A DNA stretch of 38,348 nt. Origin: Belnapia moabensis DSM 16746. GTDB lineage: Bacteria > Pseudomonadota > Alphaproteobacteria > Acetobacterales > Acetobacteraceae. The DNA is taken from the NCBI RefSeq assembly GCF_000745835.1, contig NZ_JQKB01000050.1, positions 1-38,348 of the forward strand. Direction: 5' to 3'. Below, piece by piece: positions 1 through 8,108 of this stretch. The notes beneath the pieces are model-generated. The model was not told the DNA's origin. It did not search any database and was given only the letters and a program-made list of their open reading frames with translations. How positions within the stretch are numbered: position 1 is the first letter of the stretch; every line of letters starts with the position of its first letter. The position numbers and the translations under genes are program-made.

Positions 1-1
1 G

Positions 2-961
2 CTCGGCTTCACCGTGACGCTGGACGCGCCCACCACCAGCACCGTGACCGTGGCCTATACCACGGCAACCGGTGGCACGGCCGCGGCGTCTGATTTTACC
101 GCTACCGCTGGCACGCTGAGCTTTGCGCCGAATGAAACCAGCAAAACCGTCGCGGTCCCGACCGTGGAAGACAGCGCCGTTGAGCTCAACGAGACCTTGT
201 TCTTCAACTTGTCAGATCCGACCGGCGCCGCGCTGGCGGATGCAGCGGCGACGGGCACCATCATCAATGACGACAGCGCCCCGATTGTTGTTCCAGGGAT
301 GCGGGTGTCGGATGTCAGCGTGACCGAGGGCGGCGTGCTGAATTTTGCGGTGACACTCAGCGCGGCCAGCACCGCCCCGATCACGGTGAATTACAGCACG
401 GCCAATGGCACCGCCATCGCTCCGGCCGACTACACAGCAGCATCAGGCACGCTGACCTTTGCCCCACAGCAGACCCGTATCGTGGTCGCGGTGGGGACCA
501 CCGATGAAACCGCCTATGAGAATAACGAAACCATGTTCCTCCGCCTGACGGGACCCAGCGGGGCGACGCTCGTCGATGCCGAAGGCCAGGGCCTGATCAA
601 CAACAACGACGTGGCCGGGCGCACCATCACCGGCACAAGCGGCAGCAACCTGCTCACGGGGGGTGGTGGCGACGACGTTATCACTGGCGGCCGAGGCAAC
701 GACACCATGACCGGTGGTGCTGGTGCGGATGATTTTCGCCTCACCCGACTGGACGGCTTCGACCGGATCAGGGACTTCGCTCCCGGCCTGGATGATCTGG
801 TGTTCAGCGGCATCGCCAGCAGCAGCGTGCAAGTCCGTACGGGCAGCTATGCTGGGGTCACTGGCAGCGATGTGTTTTATGGCACCAGCGGCGATCATGT
901 GTTCCTGCAAGGCGTGACGCCGGCCCGGTTCAGCATCGCCACTGATGCGGTTTTTGTCTGA
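2..961 (+). CDS. Calx-beta / RTX-repeat exported protein, 3' end (5' end outside window)
   Basis: The frame is open to the window edge, so only the C-terminal 319 residues are visible; the GTG at 14 is an internal Val codon. Two Calx-beta modules are seen. The first covers about residues 1-95 and ends ...GTIINDD. The second covers about residues 100-200, with the typical VNYSTANGTA and DYTAASGTLTF strands. After these come glycine/aspartate nonapeptides of the RTX type (GGGGDDVITGG, RGNDTMTGGAGADDF) and a short tail typical of type I secretion substrates. Known for the family: Calx-beta and RTX repeats bind Ca2+ and occur in large adhesins and exoproteins secreted in one step by ABC-HlyD-TolC machines. 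A type I secretion operon lies at 12967-18199, so pairing is plausible but unproven. A decayed copy of its C-terminal part follows at 1050-1320. The exact role (adhesin or enzyme carrier) cannot be told from this fragment. Confidence 0.88.
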   Translation, partial: LGFTVTLDAPTTSTVTVAYTTATGGTAAASDFTATAGTLSFAPNETSKTVAVPTVEDSAVELNETLFFNLSDPTGAALADAAATGTIINDDSAPIVVPGMRVSDVSVTEGGVLNFAVTLSAASTAPITVNYSTANGTAIAPADYTAASGTLTFAPQQTRIVVAVGTTDETAYENNETMFLRLTGPSGATLVDAEGQGLINNNDVAGRTITGTSGSNLLTGGGGDDVITGGRGNDTMTGGAGADDFRLTRLDGFDRIRDFAPGLDDLVFSGIASSSVQVRTGSYAGVTGSDVFYGTSGDHVFLQGVTPARFSIATDAVFV

Positions 962-2089
962 GCGAGCCGGGCGCGGGATTTCGCCCGCGCCCCGGGGCGC
1001 AAGACACGGTGCTCGTCATCCCAGCGGCGGAGGATGGGCGGATCAGCACCGGCACGCGGGGAGCAACGCGCTGTCGGGCCGTGCCGGTGACGAGTGCATC
1101 ACTGGGCACCGTGGCATCGACATCATGATGGTTCGTGGCTTGGCCGATGATGGCACCATCGCCCGGCTCGGCGGCTTCGATCGCAGGTCTGGATGTGGTC
1201 CTCGGGGTCGATGGTCTGCTGTTCAGCGGCAGCGCCAGCACCACGGTACAGGCCCGCCCCTCCACCTCCTCCACCATCCCGGGCATTGATGGCATCCCGG
1301 CACCAGCGGCGGCGTATGGTCTTCGGCGTGTGATGTCCTCGCCATGTCCCATGCTTTGGTCTTGCCTCAGCACGAGAATACGCGGCTTCCCCGCAGGCGC
1401 GTTGGATCCTTGAATGGGCCGGGCCAAAATCACCCCGCTGCCACCTGGGTATGGCGCGTCCGGGCGGCACCGGCCCGGCGCCGCCCGAGGGGGCGCCGGC
1501 CCGTGACCGGACGGCTGATGCCGTGCCCGGATCGACAGCCTGGCCGCGTGGCGACATCGCCAGCATGGCGTCATGATCCTTTGGGCAGGGACCGGTCGGC
1601 CTTGGCGCTGACCGGGCGGCCCCAACACTCCGCAGCGCCATCCAGCGCCCTGGTCGCCGGTCTGGATGGCGCAGCCCTGGTGGTCTGGCCGAGGGGGTAG
1701 CGGAGGGGCTTCGGGACCCCGTGCGGCAGCGGCGCCGGGACGTCATGGCGCGGCGACTGATGGCGGCTGCTGTGCCGGGCCGATCCGCCGGCCGGCATCA
1801 TCATACAGCCTGGGATGCAGTCCAAGTGGACCGGCTACCCCAGCTTGGAGTGCGGCCCGACTGCCGCCCTCGGCGGTGCCGGGGACTCCGCCAGCGTGCG
1901 GGCCGGCTACCATCCGCTGTCGCCTGGACCGCGGCAGCGGCGCCGACTGCAGGGCGCTGATGCGGCAGTGCCACAGTCCCGGTGATCGCGGCGACACCGC
2001 CACGCCTCTCCCCTGCACATTGAGACACCATCGGAGCGGCACGCTCTCCCCCTACGCCTCCAGCCCGTTTACAACCCTAAGTTAATAAA
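962..2089. other. Non-coding stretch with an RTX relic
   Basis: About 1.1 kb between the RTX protein and the GH16 gene. Apart from the decayed RTX tail (1050-1320) I see no ORF with family features; open frames here are arginine/proline-rich translations typical of GC-rich non-coding DNA. The last 30 bases before the GH16 start are AT-richer than the rest and may carry its promoter, but no clear -35/-10 pair is visible. Confidence 0.5.
1050..1320 (+). pseudogene. Decayed duplicate of the RTX C-terminal domain
   Basis: Translating from about 1050 gives AGSNALSGRAGDECITGHRG followed by IDIMM...ADD...LGGFDR. This aligns position by position with SGSNLLTGGGGDDVITGGRG, NDTMT...ADD...LDGFDR in the intact gene just upstream. 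Near 1185 the match moves to another frame, where AGLDVV...GLLFSGSASTTVQAR matches PGLDDLVFSGIASSSVQVR. It therefore looks like a tandem copy of the RTX tail that lost its frame through an indel and lost most of the Asp and Gly residues needed to bind calcium. No start codon or ribosome site belongs to it. An independent RTX gene fragment is possible, but a local duplication explains the adjacency better. Confidence 0.7.
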
Positions 2090-3421
2090 GTGCCATTTTC
2101 GGAAATTCTGGCGGTTTCGGGAATCAAGGCCGTGATAACAGCGCCTGGTACGCTCACCACCGATCTCGGGGGAAATCAGTTTAAAGTCGTCCTGGCGGAC
2201 GACTTTAGCGCTGGTTACAAACCCTACCATTGGGGCAACGGCTTCAACAGCGGCCTGTATGGCAATGGCGCCTTTCGTTGGAGTACCAGTGACATCAAGG
2301 TCGCCCAAGGCGAGTTGCAGCTGAGCGAAACCCGCCAGGCCAATGGCAGCTGGACGGCCGGTGGGTTTAACAGCTTCCACGCCGGACTCACGATTACCTA
2401 TGGCACCGTTGAGTTCGATGCGCGGGTTGAAAGCGCGCAGGGTACGATGGCCGCGATCTTGATGTGGCCGCAATCGAATGTCTGGCCGCGGGATGGCGAG
2501 ATTGATATTCTCGAAACGCCGAAGAAAATGGCGATGCATACCGTGCACTGGGCAGGCGCCCGCAATGAGGATGTGTATAGTCCTCAGTTCAGTGGGATCG
2601 CGACGGATCAATGGCACCATTATAAGATGACCTGGTTGCCGACCCTGATCACGATTGAGGTGGATGGCGCCACGGTCGCCAAGTGGAGCAACCCGCAGAT
2701 CATCCCACACACGGCCATGGGTTTCGGCGCCATGGGTTATGTGGCCAATAGCAGTGAGGCCTGGATCGGCGGAGCGCCCGATCATACCACGCCGAGCAAG
2801 GTCACGACCCATATCGATAATGTGGTGATGGCCCAATGGATAGGCACCGGCCCGGTCGTGAACCCTATTCCGCCAGTGGCCCAGGCACCGGTTGTTGTTT
2901 CTGACAGCGTGCCGCCTGCCGTCGCGGCTCCACCTCCCCCACCGTCACCGGATCTGCGGCCGGTTTACCGGTTTTTCGATCAAGACACGACGGGCGAGCA
3001 TTTTTACACAACCGACGCGCAGGAGAAGGCCGTGATTATGGGCTCACTGCCCAGCTATGTGTATGAGGGTGCCCAATGGGCGGTTCCCGTCCAATCCGCC
3101 AAGACCGTCGATGTGCATCGCTTTTTGGATACGGTGAGCCGGACCCATCACTTTACGACGGATCGCCAGGAGGTGGACTACATTCGCAAGGCCTTGCCGG
3201 CCTTCCACTATGAGGGTGTGGCCTTTCAGGCCTACGCGGAGACGGCCACCAGCGCTGGGCTGATAACCCTGCAGCGGTTTTTTCACCCAGCCACCGGCAA
3301 CCACCATTTTGCGCTCCCGGATGAGGCAGTGGCGATTCAACAGGGTTGGGTTGGCCCGGGCTGGCTGTATGAGGGCCCCGGGTTCACGGTGCACGCCGTG
3401 TCCCATGATATGGTGCTGTAG
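2090..3421 (+). CDS. GH16-family glycoside hydrolase with C-terminal DUF5648-type repeats
   Basis: 443 residues from a GTG start; an in-frame TAA at 2078-2080 bounds the start, and no strong Shine-Dalgarno is seen. Residues about 30-250 form a GH16 beta-jelly-roll with the signature EIDILE at 137-142 (Glu137 nucleophile, Asp139, Glu142 acid/base by family rule), preceded by W-P-R-D-G. A proline-rich linker (about 262-288) leads to three repeats of about 45 residues of the form [YH]RF[FL]D...T[GR]xHF[YT]T...Y.YEG (about 290-435). I recognise these as the DUF5648-type repeat often fused to bacterial surface hydrolases. Known role of GH16: cleavage of beta-1,3/1,4-glucans, or of bacterial exopolysaccharide in ExsH-like enzymes; the substrate here is unknown. 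No signal peptide is visible, so export may use the type I route or the start may be mis-set. All catalytic residues are present. Confidence 0.88.
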   Translation: MPFSEILAVSGIKAVITAPGTLTTDLGGNQFKVVLADDFSAGYKPYHWGNGFNSGLYGNGAFRWSTSDIKVAQGELQLSETRQANGSWTAGGFNSFHAGLTITYGTVEFDARVESAQGTMAAILMWPQSNVWPRDGEIDILETPKKMAMHTVHWAGARNEDVYSPQFSGIATDQWHHYKMTWLPTLITIEVDGATVAKWSNPQIIPHTAMGFGAMGYVANSSEAWIGGAPDHTTPSKVTTHIDNVVMAQWIGTGPVVNPIPPVAQAPVVVSDSVPPAVAAPPPPPSPDLRPVYRFFDQDTTGEHFYTTDAQEKAVIMGSLPSYVYEGAQWAVPVQSAKTVDVHRFLDTVSRTHHFTTDRQEVDYIRKALPAFHYEGVAFQAYAETATSAGLITLQRFFHPATGNHHFALPDEAVAIQQGWVGPGWLYEGPGFTVHAVSHDMVL

Positions 3422-3648
3422 GTCATCCTCAGGCCACTCGTCCCGTAAGGATCCTCAAGACAGGGCCATTGGCGCTACCCTCGCATCCGGTTTCCGACAG
3501 CAGATTGCCGGGATGAGTTCTCATCAGCGGCGAATTCAGGGAGGTGGCGGGGCGTGGGTGACCGGCCAGCCCATTCGGGCCGCTACGGCGCAAGGGCAAC
3601 GCGGGAGGGCACGGCAGCCTTCGGCGGCCGGCGCGCAGCGCGACCCTC

Positions 3649-3837
3649 CTAACGCTTGAGATTGACCAGGTGCGAGGTATTAATGAGTTCCGACAGCTTG
3701 AGGCCGATTTGGCCAATCAGGATCGCACTCACCTCTTGATTGCCATTCTGCAGATTGTCCCGGGTGATTTTCAGATCCAGCAGAATATCCTGCAGTTTGT
3801 CCTGCACCTCTTTGGTCATGGCCATCGATACGTCCAT
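3649..3837 (-). CDS. Small helical hypothetical protein (62 aa)
   Basis: MDVSMAMTKEVQDKL... is a short, mostly helical, amphipathic protein with regular Leu/Ile spacing (VQDKLQDILLDLKITRDNL) that looks coiled-coil forming. It has no signal peptide or membrane segment. Its amino-acid make-up is balanced (Asn, Lys, Glu and Ile present), unlike the Arg/Pro/Ala translations of surrounding non-coding DNA, which is the main reason for calling it real. The start at 3837 has a purine-rich GGGG about 10 bases upstream; Met5 and Met7 are alternatives. Another small helical protein is encoded on the same strand at 4446-4703. I do not recognise a family and give no function. Confidence 0.55.
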   Translation of the reverse strand: MDVSMAMTKEVQDKLQDILLDLKITRDNLQNGNQEVSAILIGQIGLKLSELINTSHLVNLKR

Positions 3838-4445
3838 TGGTCAGCGCCCCTAGTGGGATAGGCCGGTGGATCAGCAGGGCAGCGTGGCCATAGCCGCGCT
3901 GTGTGACCGCAGGAGGCTGCCATCACCGGATGATAATCAAAGGAGAGTGTAGGCAGATCCAGCGCAAAATCTGGCGGCCGGAACGGCTGCGGCCCGCGGC
4001 GGGCGGCTGGGAGCCCGTCGGCGTCTCGATTCGCCGCGGGGATTGCGCAACCCGGGCTGGCGACCATGACCGGCTGGGCGATGCTCACCATAGCCACCAG
4101 CCCATGGGGTGATCCCGGTGGTGCCGCGGTCGCCCCGGTGGCACCGCTCTGGTCTGGTTTCGCCGCGCCAGGCCCGGAAGGGACCACGCCGGGCGCTCGA
4201 TGTCTTGAAGGCGGTGATGGGGCGGAGCGGCCGCCCGTTCGTGTCTGAACAGCCCCGGGCCCTGGTCTCGGCAGCCGGATACTGCGTCCTCAGGTCATTG
4301 GTTGCCCGGGCGGCCTCACCCTGGCGGGCCGCGGCCATGCCCCGCGCTGCCACCAGGGTCCACCCCGCCATCGCAGCGGCCCACCGCAGCGCCCCAAACT
4401 CGCCACGCCAGACCCGCCCTGCAAGGCGGCGCGGGCGATGTCTGA
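3838..4445. other. Non-coding stretch between two small minus-strand genes
   Basis: About 600 bases. On the minus strand a stretch around 4290-4400 reads LRWAAAMAGWTLVAARGMAA and continues as a hydrophilic helix before degenerating. This could be the remains of a third small protein with one membrane segment, but codon use breaks down quickly. Nothing else is recognisable. Confidence 0.3.
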
Positions 4446-4703
4446 TCAGCGCATGCTGCTGAGGGTCTTCAGGGACTGGTGGTGGATCGCGGTGACGCGG
4501 GTTTGCAGGTCCTGCAGCGGCGTGCTGTACGCCTCCAGGGAGTGGGACAGGCTGCCCACCGCCCCATCCAGGTCGGTCAGGGCAAGGCGGAGGTCCTCCA
4601 CGGCCTCACGCTGCTGCTGCAGGGCCAGATTGAGATGGCGTAAGGCTCGCGCCAATCTGTCATCCGGGCTTTTGGCGGGAAGGGGAAGGACGTTATTGCT
4701 CAT
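4446..4703 (-). CDS. Small coiled-coil hypothetical protein (85 aa)
   Basis: From the ATG at 4703 (MSNNVLPLPAKSP...) this encodes 85 residues. A GTG 13 codons upstream (4742) would lengthen it, but the ATG start is preferred because the extension looks non-coding. Residues about 13-75 are a continuous amphipathic helix with heptad-like spacing (LARALRHLNLALQQQREAVE, then LRLALTDLDGAVGSLSHSLE), which suggests a coiled coil or helical bundle. There is no signal peptide, metal motif or catalytic motif. It lies upstream of the other small helical gene on the same strand, about 600 bases away. No family recognised. Alternatives are a small phasin-like or structural protein, which I cannot support further. 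Confidence 0.55.
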   Translation of the reverse strand: MSNNVLPLPAKSPDDRLARALRHLNLALQQQREAVEDLRLALTDLDGAVGSLSHSLEAYSTPLQDLQTRVTAIHHQSLKTLSSMR

Positions 4704-5755
4704 GGCGACAGAATAAACCGGGCGGATTTTGCTGCCGCTCACAGACCAGTTGATCCCACCAACGTGTTGCCGCGCCCACGCCGCAGTATTGCGGCCCCAG
4801 CGCTGCTCGCCGCCACCCTCTCACAACCATAAGGCGCGCGGTATTGGCATCTAATGACTTTTAGTTGTGACGCCGAAGGGTCGATTGATCCCGTGCCGGG
4901 TCGCGGTGGCAGCCCGCAGCCCGTCCCGGCGGGCCCCGCTGGATGCCGCTCCTGGCGCAGCCGATGCGGCCGGCCGCGCCAGCCACCAGCGGCGGCTCGC
5001 GCGCCGTCACTGAGGATCGGCAGGCCGGGCGGGCAGCGTACCGCCCAACCGCTGCGCCCGGCCCGATTTGCAGGTGGACCAGCCGATCTCATGGCGTGCC
5101 GCAGCGCTTTGCGACCGGACCGCGCCGGTGTCGGCAGCTGATGATCGGTGCCAAGCCCGCGGCTCCGGCCTGGGGCCGGCTGATGCAGGGCCGCCATTGT
5201 CTCGGATCAGCCGGCGCTCCGGCGGGGGCGGGCCTGGCGCATCGGGCGTGGCCGGCGGTGTGGTAGGGCGGGTGCACCGCAGGGCAGCGGTGGCAGGTCT
5301 CCGCCTACCGGAGCCGTTGATTTTCCGCACCGTCGCCTCGGTCCCCCGGCCGCGCCACCCTATGGCGGCTGCGCCTGGCGGGCATGGATCCTGCTGGACT
5401 TTGCGGCCGGCCGCACGGCCCCACAGCCTCCAGGATGGCGCCTCCGCCCCGCCCGGCCCCCTGCCCTGCCTGGGAAATGCCTGTGGCGGTGCGGCGCTGT
5501 GCTAATCTGCCCCGGGTTCCGCGCTGGGGGCGCAAGCGATGGCTGCAGAATGAAGGGGGTGCCGAGCCTGTCAGGCTCAGCCGCGGCCAAACCGCGGCGA
5601 GGCGTCGGGGGGCAGGGTCTGGGCAGGGTTGCTCAACTGGCACGCCGGGTCGCCGGCCGCCGCACCGCCGTGCCACAGCCGCTGGAGCGCCGCGGGCCTT
5701 CGGGAGGCTCGCCGTTCCGGCTCCGTGCTGCGGCGCTGCAGGGCGCGATCCACGC
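4704..5755. other. Non-coding stretch upstream of the HWE kinase operon
   Basis: About 1 kb with no credible gene; the frame of the downstream kinase stays open back to 5384, but that extension is Arg/Pro-rich, domain-free and coincides with the non-coding composition. A relatively AT-rich patch at about 4835-4875 could hold a promoter for the minus-strand gene. A perfect inverted repeat, GAGCCTG-T-CAGGCTC (5564-5578), followed by CCGCGG...CCGCGG, lies about 180 bases before the kinase start and could be an operator or attenuator. Confidence 0.4.
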
Positions 5756-7267
5756 ATGCAGATAGCGCAATGGCTGGGTCTATTGGCCGCCTCCAGCGCG
5801 GTCACAGGTGTGCTGGCGTACCGGTTGGGGCGCCGTCGTCTGGCTGATCTGGCGGACCAGCATCGCCGTCTGCAGCAGCAGGCCGCGGAGAACGAGTCGC
5901 TCTTGCAGGCCTATGCCCTGGGTGCGGTGTTGATCCGCACGCTGGATGGCACGATCACTCATTGGTCGGCAGGCTGTGAGGCGCTGTTTGGCTTTGATGC
6001 AAAGGCCGCGGTGGGTCGCAAGGTCCAGGAGCTGCTGTCCACACGGTTCCCGCCAGGCGGCCTCCGAACCGTGCAGGAGGAGCTGGTGCGCCGGGGCGAA
6101 TGGCGCGGCGAGTTGCGCCATCGCCAGCGCAGCGGCGACGCCCTGGTGGTGGCGTCGCATTGGGCCTTGCGGCGCGATCCCCTCTCGCAGACGCCGATTG
6201 GTGTGGTGGAGCTGCATGCCGATGCGTCGATGCTGAAAGCGGCGGAGGCGGCGTTGCGGGCGGAAGAGGCGCGTCTGCTGCTGGCGCAAGAGGTGGCGGG
6301 GGTTGGGATTTGGGAATGGGATCCGGGAACCGACCTGTTTGCCTGGACGCCTGAACAATACGGGCTGTCGCGCGATCCCACGGCGCCACCGACGGAGCGG
6401 TCGCTCGAGGCGTTTCTCACCTGTGTGCATCCGGACGACCAGGGTCGCATTCGGGAGGCCACACGCCAGGCGCTGGCGACGGGTGAGTATGATGTGGAGT
6501 TCCGCCTGCTGCGCTCGACCCAGGACAAGGCGTGGGAGGCCCGCTGGCTGTCCGGGCGTGGACGGCGCATGCCGGCGCCAGCGGGCAAGCTGGGCCCAAT
6601 CCTCGGCATTCATATGGACATCACCCAGCGGAAAGAGGCGGAAGCCCGCCAGGAATTGTTGATGCGCGAGGTGGATCATCGCGCCAAAAACGCCTTGGCG
6701 GTGGTCCAGGCGGTGTTGCGGCTGACCAAGGCGGAGACGCCGGAGGCGTTTGGGCAGGCGATTGCGGGCCGGGTGTCCGCCTTGGCCCGTGCGCATACCC
6801 TGCTCACCAAATCGCAGTGGTCGGGCGCGAGCCTGACCGCCTTGATCCGCGGCGAGCTGGCGCCCTTTGTTCCCTCCACCGCCATGCCGCGCGTCAGCCT
6901 CTCAGGACCCGAGCTGACCGTGGCGCCGGTGGTCGCACAGCCGCTCTCCATGATGCTGCACGAACTGGCCACCAACGCGGCCAAATATGGCAGCCTGTCG
7001 GTGCCGGACGGGACGCTGCAGCTATCCTGGTCGGTGGATTTCGAGGCCGACCGCTTGGTGCTGCAATGGACCGAACGGGGCGGCCCGCCCGTGACCGGCA
7101 CAGCCTTCGCTGAAGGCTTCGGCTCCCGGATGATTCGTGCCACCATTCAGGATCAGCTCGGCGGCACCGTCCAGTTCAAATGGCAGCCGGAAGGTTTGAC
7201 CTGCTCCGTGGTGCTGCCCATGCGTCGTAGCTTGACCCGCAGTCTTGCCAAGGCAAACGAAAATTAG
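5756..7267 (+). CDS. HWE-family sensor histidine kinase with two PAS domains
   Basis: 503 residues from the ATG at 5756, chosen because a membrane segment (about residues 5-23, LLAASSAVTGVLAYRLG) follows directly and upstream residues carry no domain. A short coiled coil is followed by PAS-1 (about 50-155) and PAS-2 (about 175-295, ending GIHMDITQRKEAEA). The kinase core is of the HWE/HisKA_2 type: phospho-acceptor His308 in EVDHRAKN, N-box HELATNAAKYG (His402, Asn407), the W-x-E motif WTERGG (438-443) and GFGSRMI. HWE kinases are common in alphaproteobacteria and often phosphorylate separate receivers. It lies 22 bases before the receiver-PAS gene and the RpfC-like gene, so it is probably the first gene of a three-gene signalling operon. 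The membrane-anchored PAS domains suggest a cytoplasmic signal; the ligand is unknown. Confidence 0.9.
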   Translation: MQIAQWLGLLAASSAVTGVLAYRLGRRRLADLADQHRRLQQQAAENESLLQAYALGAVLIRTLDGTITHWSAGCEALFGFDAKAAVGRKVQELLSTRFPPGGLRTVQEELVRRGEWRGELRHRQRSGDALVVASHWALRRDPLSQTPIGVVELHADASMLKAAEAALRAEEARLLLAQEVAGVGIWEWDPGTDLFAWTPEQYGLSRDPTAPPTERSLEAFLTCVHPDDQGRIREATRQALATGEYDVEFRLLRSTQDKAWEARWLSGRGRRMPAPAGKLGPILGIHMDITQRKEAEARQELLMREVDHRAKNALAVVQAVLRLTKAETPEAFGQAIAGRVSALARAHTLLTKSQWSGASLTALIRGELAPFVPSTAMPRVSLSGPELTVAPVVAQPLSMMLHELATNAAKYGSLSVPDGTLQLSWSVDFEADRLVLQWTERGGPPVTGTAFAEGFGSRMIRATIQDQLGGTVQFKWQPEGLTCSVVLPMRRSLTRSLAKANEN

Positions 7268-7289
7268 CGCTGCTCATCGCGGAGACCTC

Positions 7290-8108
7290 ATGGCCACGAT
7301 AGTGATTCTGGACGACAGCGCCATCAATCGCAGCATTTATGCCAAACTGGTGACCATGGTTGCCGACGGCATGATCACTGAGTTGTTTTCGCAGCCCCTG
7401 GATGCGCTGGAGTGGCTTGAGCACAATACCGCTGACCTGATCATCACCGACTTCAGTATGCCGCAGATGGACGGCGCCAGCTTTACCGAGCGGGTGAGAG
7501 CCCTGCCGGCCCTGGCCCGGACCCCGGTTTTGGTGGTCACGGCCTATGACGACCGCAGCTTCCGCGTGCGGGCGCTGGATGCCGGCGCCACGGATTTTCT
7601 GCAAAGCCCGATTGATCACTTTGAGTTTGTGACCCGGGTGCGCAATCTGCTGGCCTTGAGCCCTCGCTTGACGGGCGAGGCCGAGCCCGACCTGGAGCCG
7701 CCGCGGCTGCTCCCGCCTGTGGACGCGGCGACCTTGGCGCTGGTCCTCGATCTGGTTCCCGCGCTGATCAGCATCACCAATCGCGCCGGGGTCTATCTCT
7801 ATGCCAATGCCAGGTTTGCGGCATCGCTGGGACTGACGCCGGCCGAGGTGTCGGGCCGTCATGTGCTGACCCTGCTCGGGCCTGAGCGCGGTGCCGCCAG
7901 CCAGGCCCAGGATCAGCGGATCTGCGAGCGGGCCGAAGCCGTGCCGCCCTACACCGAAGCCTGGCCGCCCACCGCGGCCGCGGGGCCGGGCCTGGTTCGC
8001 ACCAGTAAGATGCCCCTGCCGGACCCGTCCGGTGCGATCATCGCCGTGCTGACCACATCATGGCCCCTGCTGGAGGCCGCCGCGCCGGCGGCGCAGGCGG
8101 GGCTCTGA
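7290..8108 (+). CDS. Receiver-PAS response regulator in the position of RpfG
   Basis: 272 residues from the ATG at 7290, with GGAG seven bases upstream; the longer frame from 7245 lacks this. Residues 1-125 are a receiver domain: acidic pair Asp8-Asp9, phospho-acceptor Asp54 in LIITDFSMPQMDG, and switch Thr84. The usual lysine of the K-P motif is replaced: the sequence is FLQSPID, with Ser106 before Pro107. Residues about 145-262 form a PAS domain (DLVPALISITNRAGVYLYAN). There is no DNA-binding, HD-GYP, GGDEF or EAL output. From memory, the receiver resembles that of RpfG (PLDALxW, RxRxLP and AGxxDFL stretches), and RpfG is encoded beside RpfC in xanthomonads; here the HD-GYP half is absent. 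Its TGA overlaps the next start (TGATG), which suggests translational coupling. Likely phosphorylated by the RpfC-like or HWE kinase (inference). Confidence 0.85.
   Translation: MATIVILDDSAINRSIYAKLVTMVADGMITELFSQPLDALEWLEHNTADLIITDFSMPQMDGASFTERVRALPALARTPVLVVTAYDDRSFRVRALDAGATDFLQSPIDHFEFVTRVRNLLALSPRLTGEAEPDLEPPRLLPPVDAATLALVLDLVPALISITNRAGVYLYANARFAASLGLTPAEVSGRHVLTLLGPERGAASQAQDQRICERAEAVPPYTEAWPPTAAAGPGLVRTSKMPLPDPSGAIIAVLTTSWPLLEAAAPAAQAGL

Noticed and set aside
5384-5755. N-terminal extension of the HWE kinase frame (124 codons)
   Set aside because: Pro/Arg-rich with no domain; the ATG at 5756 directly precedes a membrane helix.
5780-6796. 338-codon minus-strand open frame opposite the HWE kinase
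   Set aside because: Arg/His/Gln-rich antisense shadow; the sense strand carries full PAS and HWE motifs.
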